NCBI GenBank assembly: GCA_004554485.1
Contig: SFLS01000020.1
Span: 1-38,418 of the forward strand
Reading direction: 5' to 3'
Length of the DNA stretch: 38,418 bases
From: Oscillospiraceae bacterium
GTDB taxonomy: Bacteria; Bacillota; Clostridia; Oscillospirales; Ruminococcaceae
A model generated the notes under the pieces. The model had not been told where the DNA came from. It saw only the letters and a program-made list of their open reading frames with translations, and did not search any database. Position 1 is the stretch's first letter; each line of letters opens with the position of its first letter. The translations under genes were made by a program, and so were the position numbers. Below are positions 14,868 through 23,633 of the stretch, in pieces.

Positions 14868-15692
14868 TTATTTGCGGGCGCGGCGCAGCAGGCCGCACAG
14901 GGAAAGCAGCAGAAAAGCAGCCAGATCCACCAGAACGACGCTGGCGCCGGTGGGGGTGGAGAGCAGAAACGAGGCGACTACGCCGATCCAGAAGCAGACC
15001 ACCGAAAGCAGAGCCGCCGCGACGGTGACCCCCAGAAAGCTGCGGCAGACCCGCATGGCCGAAAGCGCAGGAAAAATGATGAGGCTGGAAATGAGCAGCG
15101 TGCCCATCAGCCGCATGCCGATGACGATGGTCACGGCGGTGAGAAGGGCCAGTACAAGGTTGTACAGGTTGGCCCGGATCCCGGTGGCGCGGGCAAAGGT
15201 CTCATCGAAGGTGACGGCGAAGATGCGGTGATACAGCAGCACAAAGAGCAGCAGCACCGCCAGCGAAAGCAGCACCGCCAGCCGGACATCCCCGGCGGTC
15301 ATGGTAAGGATGCTGCCGAAGAGGTAGTTCATGACATCGACATTGCTGCCGCTGGAAAGGGAGGTAGCGGTAACGCCGATGGCCAGCGCCCCGCTGGAGA
15401 CCAGCGCAATGGCGCTATCCCCGGCCAGGCGGCTGCCGCGGCTGAGACGCAGCAGCAGAAACGCCGCCAGAACGACCACCGGCAGCGCCACCGCCAGCGG
15501 AGCGGCGCCCAGCGCCAGCGCGACGGCCATGGCGCCGAAGCCCACGTGGGAAAGCCCGTCGCCGATCATGGAATAGCGTTTGAGGACAAGGCTGACCCCC
15601 AGCAGCGCCGAACAGAGCGCCACCAGCGTACCGGCGATGAGCGCGCGCTGGATAAACGGGTAGGAAAAGAGGCTGCCCAGCAGCTCAGTCAT
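14868..15692 (-). CDS. znuB: Zinc/manganese-type ABC transporter permease (ZnuB-like)
   Basis: This 274-residue integral membrane protein with about eight hydrophobic segments belongs to the ABC-3 family. Family blocks are LVLKRYSMIGDGLSHVGFGA (about residues 37-56), YLFGSILTM and the late GTLLISSLIIFPA. The GTLL-S-L-I-PA region is typical of Zn/Mn permeases. The ATG at 15692 is preferred because GGAGGT lies 7 nt upstream; a GTG three codons earlier is possible. It overlaps the ATPase gene by 8 bp and ends the Zur-ZnuC-ZnuB operon. The metal is inferred from the Zur-like regulator in the same operon. Confidence 0.87.
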   Translation of the reverse strand: MTELLGSLFSYPFIQRALIAGTLVALCSALLGVSLVLKRYSMIGDGLSHVGFGAMAVALALGAAPLAVALPVVVLAAFLLLRLSRGSRLAGDSAIALVSSGALAIGVTATSLSSGSNVDVMNYLFGSILTMTAGDVRLAVLLSLAVLLLFVLLYHRIFAVTFDETFARATGIRANLYNLVLALLTAVTIVIGMRLMGTLLISSLIIFPALSAMRVCRSFLGVTVAAALLSVVCFWIGVVASFLLSTPTGASVVLVDLAAFLLLSLCGLLRRARK

Positions 15693-16389
15693 GGCTGTCA
15701 CCTCCGATCAGGCGCCGGCAGAGGGCGGTGCGGCGGTATTCCTCCACCGTTCCGTCAAAATGCTCGGTGTGGCCCAGGTGCAGGATGCGGGTGGCATGGC
15801 GCAGCGCTTCGGCCACATCATGGGTGACCATGACCACCGTAACGCCCTGCTCCCGGTGCAGCCGGTCGATCACCTCGTACAGCTCGGCGGTCACGGTGGG
15901 ATCCAGCCCGGTAAACGGCTCATCCATCAGCAGCAGGCGGCCGGTGGCGCACAGCGCCCGTGCCAGCAGCACCCGCTGCTGCTGCCCGCCGGAAAGCTCC
16001 CGGTAGCAGCAGCCGGCCAGCTCTTCCGCCCCCAGCAGCCGCAGCTTCTGCAGGGCGGTTTCCTTATCCGCGCGGGTATAAAAGGGACGAAAGCCCTTGG
16101 CGGCCAGCAGGCCGGAGAGCACGACCTCCATTACCGAGGCGGGGAAATCCCGCTGGAGGGGCGTTTGCTGCGGCAGATAGCCCACCGCGGCGGCCGGCAG
16201 ATGAAAATGGATATGCCCGCCCAGGGGGCGGATCAGGCTGAGAATGCCCTTGAGCAGGGTGGATTTGCCGGCGCCGTTTTCGCCCACGATGGCCAGATAG
16301 TCCCCCTGCTGCACCGAAAGCTCCAGATGGGACAAAACGCACCGGCCCTCGTAGCCCAGCGAAAGGTCGCAGCATTGGATCAGCGTCAT
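15685..16389 (-). CDS. znuC: Zinc/manganese-type ABC transporter ATPase (ZnuC-like)
   Basis: The 234-residue ATPase carries Walker A GENGAGKST (about residues 35-43), the Q-loop GYLPQQ and the ABC signature ELSGGQQQR (about 133). Walker B is LLLMDEP, followed by the H-loop VTHD. It energises import by the adjacent ZnuB-like permease. The frame is open further upstream, but the ATG at 16389 follows AAAGGAGGG at good spacing and gives the normal N-terminus. It overlaps the stop of the Fur-family gene by 4 bp, so the three genes are coupled. No substrate-binding lipoprotein gene is adjacent. Confidence 0.9.
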   Translation of the reverse strand: MTLIQCCDLSLGYEGRCVLSHLELSVQQGDYLAIVGENGAGKSTLLKGILSLIRPLGGHIHFHLPAAAVGYLPQQTPLQRDFPASVMEVVLSGLLAAKGFRPFYTRADKETALQKLRLLGAEELAGCCYRELSGGQQQRVLLARALCATGRLLLMDEPFTGLDPTVTAELYEVIDRLHREQGVTVVMVTHDVAEALRHATRILHLGHTEHFDGTVEEYRRTALCRRLIGGDSHD

Positions 16390-16796
16390 CTTATTCCCTC
16401 CTTTGCCAGGCAGCCGGCACAGGTGCCGTACAGTATGGTATGCCCGTAATCCAGCAAAAAGCCGTGATGCTCCCGAATATGGTCCGAAAGCGCCTGCATC
16501 TGACTGCAATCGAGGTGGTACAGCCGCCCGCAGCAAACGCATACCATGTGGGGGTGCAGGTGGCAGTCGGTGTGGTCGCCGACATACTGGTAGCAGGCCG
16601 AAGCCCCCTGCGCCGGGGAAAAGCGGCGCACCTGGCCGGCGGCGGCCAGCCGTTCCAGATGGCGGTAGACGGTGGCCTTGCTGACCCGCTGGCTTTGCAG
16701 CGCGGCGCAGAGCGATTCCGCGGTGACAGGCCCGGCCAGCGTTTTCAGATACTCCAGAATGAGCGCGCCCTGACGGGTCTGATAGCTCTCTTTCAT
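16386..16796 (-). CDS. Fur-family metal regulator, probably Zur
   Basis: The 136-residue Fur-type repressor has an N-terminal winged helix (KATVYRHLERLAAAGQV, about residues 40-56) and a C-terminal dimerisation domain. Metal ligands visible are the HTDCHLHPHMVCVCCG block (about 75-90) and a second pair, CAGC, near the C-terminus. The two CxxC motifs form the structural zinc site. The genes it precedes are a Zn/Mn-type ABC ATPase and permease, so Zur is the most likely subtype. Translation starts at 16796, where ACGGAGG stands upstream. It heads the operon and probably represses it through the site at 16822-16838. Confidence 0.87.
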   Translation of the reverse strand: MKESYQTRQGALILEYLKTLAGPVTAESLCAALQSQRVSKATVYRHLERLAAAGQVRRFSPAQGASACYQYVGDHTDCHLHPHMVCVCCGRLYHLDCSQMQALSDHIREHHGFLLDYGHTILYGTCAGCLAKEGIR

Positions 16797-16821
16797 GGCG
16801 TCCTCCGTAAAGATCATAAAA

Positions 16822-16877
16822 TTGAAATTGGTTCTCAAATTGAACCCATTGTACTGCGAAGGGACCGGACTTGTCAA
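16822..16877 (-). promoter_or_regulatory. Promoter and candidate Zur operator of the znu operon
   Basis: On the minus strand TTGACA (16872-16877) and TACAAT (16848-16853) are spaced by 18 bp. Just downstream, TTGAGAACCAATTTCAA (16822-16838) is an imperfect 17-bp palindrome with TTGA/TCAA ends. The word AAATTGAA also occurs twice on the plus strand (near 16819 and 16837). A repressor bound there would block the early transcribed region. The operator assignment is inference. Confidence 0.6.
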
Positions 16878-16933
16878 GAAAAGAGCAAAAAAAGAGAGCC
16901 GCGGCGGGCTCTCTTGAACAAACGGCGGGAGAT

Positions 16934-17839
16934 TCAGAAGATGGCGGGGAACACCTGCGAAAGCGCCAGCCCGGCCAGGAACGACAGCACATTGGCAATA
17001 AGCGCGTAAAGGGCGGCCCGGCGGCGGGTGCCGGCGTCACGGGGTTCGGTGCCGGGCAGCAGACCGGCGTAGCAGGCGGCTTCAATGCCGGTGACGGCAA
17101 GCTCCAGCAGGATATACCAGAAGATAATAAACCCTCGGCTGTTCTGCTGGGCGCCCCAGTAAAGCAGCGCCGCATTCAGCGCACACTGGGTGATGAGATT
17201 GACAACGCCGATGAACAGCAGCTGCCTGCCCTTTCGGTAGCCCCAGCCCCATGCAACGGCAAGCTCCACGACCAAGGTGATGGCCAAGCGCCCGAGAAAG
17301 CCGACGACCTGCTGATGGGTACCGTCGCTTTTATCCAGGGTGATCTCTCCGGCGCTCCCGGCTTCAATGGGGCTGCCGTCGGCATCGGTAAGGGTCAGCG
17401 CGGCAAGCTCGGCAGGCGACCGACCGCCCAGATCCAGCGCGTAAAGGCTATCGAAGGCATACCGCTCGGTGATGCCGCTGCACAGGAAAGTGTCGCTTTC
17501 CGGGAAGTACAGCAGCAGCTTAAAGCGCTCCGGCGGGTAGTAGCCCCAACCGAATTCGGCATCCCCGTGCTGCTGCGTGAACAGATCGCAGAGGAAATAG
17601 TACCCGTCGGCATCCGCGTAGTCCACAAACTTTTGCCAGATGGGGTAGGCGGGGTCCTCGACGCCGCCCGACAGCTATTGGTCGATCTCGCTGAGCATGG
17701 TGACATAGTAGTCCTCATCCGGCATACCGGTCAGGGTAAAGGCGGCAGAGGGTTTGGGGCCGGTATCGGCCATGGCGATGCAGCACAGCAGCATGGCGGC
17801 GATGAGAAGTGCCAATAGGGAACACAGACGTTTTTTCAT
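16934..17839 (-). pseudogene. Secreted/membrane protein gene interrupted by one in-frame TAG
   Basis: Reading leftward from an ATG at 17839 (after an AAGGAAG site) gives a signal peptide or membrane segment (KKRLCSLLALLIAAMLLCC). The frame then continues to GMPDEDYYVTMLSEIDQ, where a TAG (17677-17675) interrupts it. The same frame resumes with LSGGVEDPAYPIWQKF and runs uninterrupted to 16934. The downstream part has YYPPERFKLLLYFPES, then ERYAFDSLYALDL and about four hydrophobic segments. Joined, the product would be about 300 residues and resembles a Clostridial membrane-protein family of unknown function. There is no frameshift, only one nonsense codon. This is a recent pseudogene, a sequencing error or, less likely, readthrough. 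A start at 17626 would yield only the membrane part without the signal. Confidence 0.75.
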
Positions 17840-17873
17840 GGGGTTTCTTCCTTTCGCGGCAGAATGATCCTTC

Positions 17874-17930
17874 CTAAGAAAAAGTGCGGAGTTTTCTCCG
17901 ATTCCCTGCAAGGAGGGAGAAAACTCCGCA
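17874..17930 (-). terminator. Intrinsic terminator after mltG
   Basis: A 15-bp perfect stem (17885-17899/17916-17930) with a 16-nt loop, read leftward, is followed by CACTTTTTCTT. It lies 14 bp beyond the mltG stop codon. Confidence 0.85.
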
Positions 17931-17943
17931 GATTATTGCACGA

Positions 17944-19035
17944 TCAGCCGGTGATCAGTCCGTTGAAGCCGCGCTTGGCGTTAACGGCTTTGGCTTTTTC
18001 GATATTCGCCAAATGCTCCTGATAGGTTCTGCCGTAGTAGTGGGTACGATCCACATCGGTGACAAAGAAGTAATAGGGGGTAACGTTGGGATGCAGCGCG
18101 GCATCAAAGGCGTCGGTGCCGGCATTGGCAATGGCGCCGACCGGCAGGCCCTGCCGACCGTAGGTATCGTAGGCATCCAGTACCGCCTGGGGTACGTTAT
18201 CGTTGTAGTACGGCTCGATGTAATCCCAGATGTAATTGTTGGTGGTGCAGCTTTGCAGCATGGGGTAGGCGGCGGAATCCTGCAGGCGGTTGTGGAACAC
18301 CGAGGAGACATTGTACATTTCCTCCACATTGGCGGATTCCTTTTGCACGATGGAAGCGAAGATGGCCCATTCCTCCAGCGTTAGGCCGCTTTCCGCCAGC
18401 GCCTGCTTATTTTCTTCGGTCAGCAGCTTTTTTTCAAAGTTGGCCAGCTGGGTGCTGACGATATCGTAGGCGGAGGCATCCGTAAAGAAGGAGTAGGTAT
18501 CGGGATACAGGAACCCATCCAGCACGACCATCTTGCGCTCGTCGGTGCTGATCTCACCGATCCAGTCGAAGGGATAATCCACACGGTTGGCGGCCTGCAG
18601 ATACTCTTCGGCCGAGCAAAGCCCGGCGGCCTGGACGGCGTCGGCCATCTGAAAGGCATTGTAGCCCTCCGGCAGGGTGACGCTGACCGTTTCCCGGTAG
18701 GAGACGGTGGAGCAGAGCGCTTCGATGAGTTCGGCATAGCTGCTGCCCTTTTCCAGGGTGAAGCTGCCGTACTGGTAGCGGCCGTCGCCGCCGTGGGTGC
18801 GGCTGTACAGCCGGAACAGCATGGGATTGCCGATGAGCCCCGACGCCTTCAGCTCCCGGGCGATGACGGCGGTGGAGCTGCCCTGCGGGATGGTGACGGT
18901 GACCGTTTCGCCGGTTTTTCTGCCGCCGGCGATCTCGCCCCTGACCAGCAGAAAGCCCGCGACCAGCAGGACGGCGAGAAGAAGGAGAAGGATACGGCCG
19001 GTGCGGCCTTTTTTGCGTTTTTTGCTGTTTGCCAT
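17944..19035 (-). CDS. mltG: Endolytic murein transglycosylase MltG
   Basis: This 363-residue YceG-like protein cuts nascent glycan strands and sets their length. It has a basic N-terminus (KKRKKGRTGR) and one membrane helix (about residues 14-31). A LysM-like region with TVTIPQGSSTAVIARELKA (about 46-64) follows, then FLYPDTYSF (about 174). The catalytic segment ASIVQKESANVEEMYNVSSV (about 227-246) contains the conserved glutamate. Later blocks are MLQSCTTNNY and YDTYGRQGLPVGAIANAGT (about 290-308). Length and domain order are normal. It is a single gene with its own promoter and terminator. Confidence 0.93.
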   Translation of the reverse strand: MANSKKRKKGRTGRILLLLLAVLLVAGFLLVRGEIAGGRKTGETVTVTIPQGSSTAVIARELKASGLIGNPMLFRLYSRTHGGDGRYQYGSFTLEKGSSYAELIEALCSTVSYRETVSVTLPEGYNAFQMADAVQAAGLCSAEEYLQAANRVDYPFDWIGEISTDERKMVVLDGFLYPDTYSFFTDASAYDIVSTQLANFEKKLLTEENKQALAESGLTLEEWAIFASIVQKESANVEEMYNVSSVFHNRLQDSAAYPMLQSCTTNNYIWDYIEPYYNDNVPQAVLDAYDTYGRQGLPVGAIANAGTDAFDAALHPNVTPYYFFVTDVDRTHYYGRTYQEHLANIEKAKAVNAKRGFNGLITG

Positions 19036-19085
19036 AAGATATCTCCTGTGTATCGGAAAATTCTAACAAAAGTCGAGTTTTTCTT

Positions 19086-19114
19086 ATTGTATCCCAAAAA
19101 CGGGCAAAAATCAA
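19086..19114 (-). promoter_or_regulatory. Sigma-A-type promoter of mltG
   Basis: On the minus strand TTGATT (19109-19114) and TACAAT (19086-19091) are separated by 17 bp, about 50 bp upstream of the mltG ATG. Confidence 0.65.
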
Positions 19115-19148
19115 CCGATATGCATAGGATGGGGCGAGGTGAAGCGAA

Positions 19149-19580
19149 ATGCTGCAAACGATCCTGTGGCTGTTGGGAATGTATTTTGCGGTGATCGGGC
19201 TGATCAGGACAGTGGCTATGCTGGTGGAGCTGCTGTGGCCGCCGACCCCGCCGCGGGGCTGCCGGCTGTTCCTGCAGGTGGAGGAGGACGCCGACTATAC
19301 CGAAAGCGGACTGATGCGCTGCCACCGGCTGCTGAGCCGGCAGGAAACGGGTGGGCTGCCCTATACCGTGCTGCTGCCCCGGGAGGGGGAGGCGCGGGAG
19401 ATCTGCCGGCGGTACTGCCGGGACTGGCAGCTGGATACTTTGGATTTGCCCCGCGCGCCGGAAAGTACTATAATAAAACCGGAACCCATGGAAGAAAAGG
19501 ACGGTGAACCGCAAGGACAGCATGGAACGGGAGATGGAGAAGATAGCCGGGACGGTGGAGGAGATCGGCTTTCACAGTGA
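19149..19580 (+). CDS. Small membrane protein of unknown function upstream of recD2
   Basis: The 143-residue product has one N-terminal hydrophobic helix (ILWLLGMYFAVIGLIRTVAMLVELLW, about residues 5-30) and a soluble part with several cysteines (CHRLL, ICRRYCRDW). The C-terminus is low-complexity and polar. The last 77 bp overlap the start of recD2 in another frame, and there the protein turns G/D/Q-rich, so the C-terminus may be a by-product of overlap. The ATG follows GAGGTGAAG. I do not recognise the family. The coupling to recD2 suggests co-transcription. Confidence 0.5.
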   Translation: MLQTILWLLGMYFAVIGLIRTVAMLVELLWPPTPPRGCRLFLQVEEDADYTESGLMRCHRLLSRQETGGLPYTVLLPREGEAREICRRYCRDWQLDTLDLPRAPESTIIKPEPMEEKDGEPQGQHGTGDGEDSRDGGGDRLSQ

Positions 19581-21726
19581 GGAAAGCGGCTTTACCGTGC
19601 TGTATGTGGACGTAAACGGCGAGCTGGTGACGGTGGTGGGCGAGGTGGCCGATATCGCCGAGGGCGAGGAGATTGCCGCCACCGGCAGCTTTCGGGTACA
19701 CGGCACCTACGGAATGCAGTTTAAGGCGGAGCTGATCGAGCGCACCCTGCCCGCTACGGCGGGGGCCATCCGCAAATATCTTTCCTCCGGCGCCGTCAAG
19801 GGGGTCGGCCCCGCCCTGGCGGGGCGCATCGTCGCGCGCTTCGGCGACAGCACGCTGGAGATCATCGAAAAGGAACCGGACCGTCTGACCGAGATCCGGG
19901 GGATCTCCGCACGCAAGGCGGAGGAGATCGGCGAGGAGTACCGGCGGCTGTTCGGCATCCGCAGCGTGATGAGCCTGCTGACCTCGCTGGGACTCCCTGC
20001 GGCGGTGGCCATCCGGGTTTGGCGGCGCTGGGGCGCCGGCACCGCCCACCAGCTGGAAACCGACCCCTACGCCCTGTGCTGCGAGGAGATCGGGGTGGAA
20101 TTTGAGGAGGCCGACCGCATTGCGGCGCATTTCGGCATTGCGGGCGGCGACCCCTGCCGGCTGGGCGCCGGAATGCAGTACATCCTGCGGGTCAACAGCC
20201 GCAGCGGTCACACCTGCCTGCCCCGCGCCAAGCTGCTGGGGCTGGCGGGGGAATTTTTGCAGGCGGAGGAGCCGGTGCTGGAGGAGACGCTGGGCCTTCT
20301 GCTGGAGGAGGAAACGCTGGCCGGCTATACCGCCGGCGGCAGGGAGTTTATCTATCTGCAGCCCCTTTACCGGGCGGAAAACTACATTGCCAGCCGGGTG
20401 TGCATCGCCCTGCAGCTGCAGCCGTCGCAGTGGGAGCCGATGGAGGAGGAGCTGGATGCTCTGGAGCAGATGCAGGGCATCACCTACGACCCGGTCCAGC
20501 GGCGCGCCATTGCCCAGGCGGTGCAAAGCCGGATGTTCATCCTGACCGGGGGCCCCGGCACCGGCAAGACCACCACCCTGCGGGGGATCCTGGCGCTGCT
20601 GGAGGAACGGGGCGAAAAGGTGGCGCTGGCCGCTCCCACCGGGCGCGCCGCCAAGCGCATGGCGGAGATCACCGGGCACGAGGCTTCCACCATCCACCGC
20701 CTTTTGGAGGTAGAGCCCAAAACCGAAACGCTGACCTTTAAGCGGGGGGAAAAGAACCCCCTGCCCGCCGACGCGGTGATCGTGGACGAGATGTCGATGG
20801 TGGACACCCTGCTGATGGAGCATCTGCTGCGGGGTATGCGGCTGGGAGCGCGGCTTATCATGGTGGGGGACAGCGACCAGCTGCCCTCGGTGGCGGCCGG
20901 CAATGTGCTGCGGGATCTGATCCGGAGCGAACTGGTGCCCTGTTTGCATCTGGAGCGGGTGTTCCGCCAGGCGGCCCAGAGCCTGATCGTTACCAACGCC
21001 CACGCCATTGTGCACGGGGAAATGCCGGAGCTGGACTGCCGCAGCAGCGACTGCTTCTTTTTGGATAACGGCGACGCCCTTTCCCAGCAGCGGCTGGTAG
21101 TGGACCTGGTGAGCCGCCGGCTGCCGAACAGCTACGGCTATGATCCGCTGCGGGAGATTCAGGTCATCGCCCCCGGCAAGCAGGGCCCGCTGGGCACCCG
21201 GGAACTGAACCGCTGCCTGCAGCAGAGGCTCAATCCGCCCCAAAAGGGCCGGGCGGAAGCCACGCTGATGGGCCGCACCCTGCGGGAAGGGGATAAGGTG
21301 ATGCAGATCCGCAATAACTATGATATCCTGTGGCAGCTGCCGGACGGAACGGCAGGCGCCGGTATTTTTAACGGTGATATGGGCATTATTGAAATGCTGG
21401 ACCCCGGCAGCAAGACCATTCTGGTGCGGTTTGAGGACAAGCTGGCGACCTATTCCTTTGAAAACCAGGACCAGCTGGAGCATGCCTACGCCGTAACGGT
21501 GCACAAAAGCCAGGGCAGCGAGTTCGAGGCGGTGGTGCTGCCGCTGGAGCGGCGTCATCCCAGGCTGCACTACCGAAACCTGCTGTATACCGCCGTTACC
21601 CGTGCCCGGCGGCTGCTGGTCATGACGGGAGAAAAGCAAACGGTGTACGCCATGGTGCAGAACAACCGCCGCACCCTGCGCTACACCAATCAGACGGAAA
21701 TGCTGCGGGAGATGTACAATGAGTGA
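19504..21726 (+). CDS. recD2: RecD2-type ATP-dependent 5'-3' DNA helicase
   Basis: This 740-residue superfamily 1B helicase is of the stand-alone RecD2 type, without RecBC. The N-terminal region has IAGTVEEIGFHSEESGFTVL and helix-hairpin-helix segments (KGVGPALAGRIV, about 100-111; EIRGISARKAEEIGEEY, about 130). Helicase motifs are GGPGTGKTTTLRG (motif I, about 349-361) and IVDEMSMVDT (motif II, about 428). The SH3-like tail carries AVTVHKSQGSEFEAVVLPL (about 664) and YTAVTRARRLL. The GTG at 19504 is taken as the start; an ATG at 19522 with AAGGA is an alternative. It overlaps comF by 8 bp. The role is probably DNA repair or mismatch response. Confidence 0.93.
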   Translation: MNRKDSMEREMEKIAGTVEEIGFHSEESGFTVLYVDVNGELVTVVGEVADIAEGEEIAATGSFRVHGTYGMQFKAELIERTLPATAGAIRKYLSSGAVKGVGPALAGRIVARFGDSTLEIIEKEPDRLTEIRGISARKAEEIGEEYRRLFGIRSVMSLLTSLGLPAAVAIRVWRRWGAGTAHQLETDPYALCCEEIGVEFEEADRIAAHFGIAGGDPCRLGAGMQYILRVNSRSGHTCLPRAKLLGLAGEFLQAEEPVLEETLGLLLEEETLAGYTAGGREFIYLQPLYRAENYIASRVCIALQLQPSQWEPMEEELDALEQMQGITYDPVQRRAIAQAVQSRMFILTGGPGTGKTTTLRGILALLEERGEKVALAAPTGRAAKRMAEITGHEASTIHRLLEVEPKTETLTFKRGEKNPLPADAVIVDEMSMVDTLLMEHLLRGMRLGARLIMVGDSDQLPSVAAGNVLRDLIRSELVPCLHLERVFRQAAQSLIVTNAHAIVHGEMPELDCRSSDCFFLDNGDALSQQRLVVDLVSRRLPNSYGYDPLREIQVIAPGKQGPLGTRELNRCLQQRLNPPQKGRAEATLMGRTLREGDKVMQIRNNYDILWQLPDGTAGAGIFNGDMGIIEMLDPGSKTILVRFEDKLATYSFENQDQLEHAYAVTVHKSQGSEFEAVVLPLERRHPRLHYRNLLYTAVTRARRLLVMTGEKQTVYAMVQNNRRTLRYTNQTEMLREMYNE

Positions 21727-22405
21727 TAAGCCGACGCTGCGCGAGATTGCGCTGAATCTGCTGTATCCGCCCCGCTGCCTGCTGTGCGGGCGGCTGTGCG
21801 GCTGGGAGCAGCCCCTTTGCCCCGACTGCCGGAGCAACCTGCCCGACGCGGGCGGGTTCGGCTGGGAGCCGGACGCCTTTGGCTGTGAGGGGCTGCTGTG
21901 GTGCGCCCCCTACGAGGGAGAGTACCGACGGGGCATGGAGCAATTTAAGTTTGAGGGGGTGCGTGCCTGCTGTCCCCTGTTCGGCGGGATGCTGGCCCGG
22001 GCGCTGCGGCAAAGCGGCCTTTGCCGGGAGCTGGACGCCGTAACCTATGTGCCGATGCCGCCCCGCCGGGAGCGCCACCGGGGCTATAACCAGTCCCGCC
22101 TGCTGGCGCAGTACCTGGCAAAGGAGCTGGGCCTGCCGCTGCGGGAGGAGGTGCTGTGCCGCGGCGGACGGGCGACGGCCCACGCCGCCCGGACCCGTGC
22201 CCAGCGGCTGCGGCTGGCGGAGGAAAGCTACCGTGCCGGCCCCAGGTGTCTGCCGGAGGGGGAACGGCTGCTGCTGGTGGATGACATCGTGACCACCGGC
22301 GCGACGCTGCAGAACTGCGCTGCCCTGTTGCGGGCGCAGGGAGCCGCCAAGGTGTGGGCGGCCGCGGTGCTGCGTACACCGGCGCACCCAAACGGCAAAT
22401 TGTGA
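21719..22405 (+). CDS. ComF-family amidophosphoribosyltransferase-like protein
   Basis: The 228-residue protein has an N-terminal zinc-ribbon-like four-cysteine motif (CLLCGRLCGWEQPLCPDC, about residues 20-37) and a C-terminal phosphoribosyltransferase fold. The PRPP-binding loop is LLLVDDIVTTGAT (about 182-194). VPMPPRRERHRGYNQS (about 111-126) is the family hallmark. In naturally transformable bacteria ComFC partners a helicase in DNA uptake; here it follows recD2 with an 8-bp overlap. No other competence gene is visible, so a repair-linked role is equally possible. Confidence 0.9.
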   Translation: MSDKPTLREIALNLLYPPRCLLCGRLCGWEQPLCPDCRSNLPDAGGFGWEPDAFGCEGLLWCAPYEGEYRRGMEQFKFEGVRACCPLFGGMLARALRQSGLCRELDAVTYVPMPPRRERHRGYNQSRLLAQYLAKELGLPLREEVLCRGGRATAHAARTRAQRLRLAEESYRAGPRCLPEGERLLLVDDIVTTGATLQNCAALLRAQGAAKVWAAAVLRTPAHPNGKL

Positions 22406-22433
22406 ATTTACTGCGAAAAGAGTGCCTTGTGCT

Positions 22434-22462
22434 TTGACATTACGGGGGATAGATGGTATTAT
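22434..22462 (+). promoter_or_regulatory. Sigma-A-type promoter of mreB
   Basis: TTGACA (22434-22439) and TATTAT (22457-22462) are separated by 17 bp, about 40 bp upstream of the mreB start. Confidence 0.8.
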
Positions 22463-22500
22463 GAAACCATAAGTCACAGCGAAGTGAGGGAAATAAAGGA

Positions 22501-23523
22501 ATGTTTGCAAACGATATCGGAATTGACCTGGGGACCGCTACGACCCTGATCTATATCGCCGGCAAGGGGATCGTTCTGCGGGAGCCGTCCATCGTGGCGA
22601 TGGACGAGCGCAGCGGCCAGGTGCTGGCAGTGGGCGATGAAGCCTATACCATGCTGGGCAAAACAGCCTCGGATATCCGGGTGGTGCGTCCGCTGGAGGA
22701 CGGCGTCATCAGCGACTATGAAGTGACCGAGCAGATGCTCAAGCATTTTTTTGCCAAGGTGAACCCCAGCCGCATTTTTAAGCCGCGTGTGTGTGTCTGC
22801 GTGCCCAGCGCCATCACCGAGGTGGAATCCCGCGCGGTCATCGATACCGTGATGTCCAGCGGCGCCCGCAATGTTTACCTGATCGAGGAGCCGGTCGCGG
22901 CAGCCATCGGCGCCGGTATGGATATCACCAGGCCGGGCGGCGTGGTGGTGGTGGATATCGGCGGCGGCACCAGCGATATCGCGGTGCTTTCCCTTAACGG
23001 CATCGTCTGCAAAAGCTCGGTCAAGATGGCCGGCAACAAGATGAACGCCGCCATCACCCGTTATGTCCGCAGCACCTATAATGTCCTCATCGGTGATTCC
23101 ACCGCCGACCGCGTCAAGCGGGAGATCGGTACGGTGTGGACCGAGGGCCAGCCGGAAAAGACCATCGAGGTAAAGGGCCGCAATCTGGTAACCGGACTGC
23201 CGCAGAAAATTACCCTTTCCAGCTACGAGCTGGAAATGCCGCTGCGCGTGGAGGTGGAGCGGATCATTACCGCATTGCAGTCGGTGATGGAGCAGACCCC
23301 GCCGGAGCTGGTGGCGGATATCGAAAAGACCGGCCTGCTGATGACCGGCGGCGGCGCCATGCTGGACGGTTTGGATAAGCTGATCACCAACCGGGTCCGC
23401 ATCCAGGCCCATCTGGCGGAAAACCCCATCGAGGCGGTGGCAATCGGGACCGGCAAGAGTTTTGAGTATCTCGGCAAGCTGTACGACGGCTTTGTCAGCT
23501 ACACCAACTATTCCAGCCGGTAA
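22501..23523 (+). CDS. mreB: MreB/Mbl rod-shape actin homologue
   Basis: The 340-residue actin-fold ATPase has the phosphate-1 motif IGIDLGTATTLIY (about residues 7-19), VCVCVPSAITEVE (about 98) and the IEEPVAAAIGAG block (about 130). The phosphate-2 motif is VVDIGGGTSDIAVLS (about 150), and the adenosine motif is LLMTGGGAMLDGLDKLI (about 279-295). It would organise lateral wall synthesis. It is monocistronic: a strong promoter lies upstream, a terminator directly downstream, and mreC/mreD are not adjacent. Such isolated mreB/mbl paralogues are common in Firmicutes, so it may be Mbl-like rather than the main MreB. Confidence 0.93.
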   Translation: MFANDIGIDLGTATTLIYIAGKGIVLREPSIVAMDERSGQVLAVGDEAYTMLGKTASDIRVVRPLEDGVISDYEVTEQMLKHFFAKVNPSRIFKPRVCVCVPSAITEVESRAVIDTVMSSGARNVYLIEEPVAAAIGAGMDITRPGGVVVVDIGGGTSDIAVLSLNGIVCKSSVKMAGNKMNAAITRYVRSTYNVLIGDSTADRVKREIGTVWTEGQPEKTIEVKGRNLVTGLPQKITLSSYELEMPLRVEVERIITALQSVMEQTPPELVADIEKTGLLMTGGGAMLDGLDKLITNRVRIQAHLAENPIEAVAIGTGKSFEYLGKLYDGFVSYTNYSSR

Positions 23524-23537
23524 AAGAACAGACAGCA

Positions 23538-23579
23538 AAGCCTGTCGCAGAAGCAAATTTCTGCGGCAGGCTTTTTTTG
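23538..23579 (+). terminator. Intrinsic terminator after mreB
   Basis: A 15-bp stem (23538-23552/23559-23573, one G-T pair) with a short loop, followed by a run of seven Ts. Confidence 0.9.
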
Positions 23580-23633
23580 CGTGCCGGAGCGGCAAGGCGG
23601 AGCGGCTTGCCCCCTTGAAGCGGGAGTAAGCAC

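Noticed and set aside
15685..17175. Upstream-extended reading frame of the ZnuC gene
   Set aside because: The extension overlaps the Zur gene out of frame and has no family similarity; the ATG at 16389 has a good ribosome site.
19468..21837. Long open frame antisense to recD2
   Set aside because: Same cause as above. RecD2 has all its helicase motifs on the plus strand.
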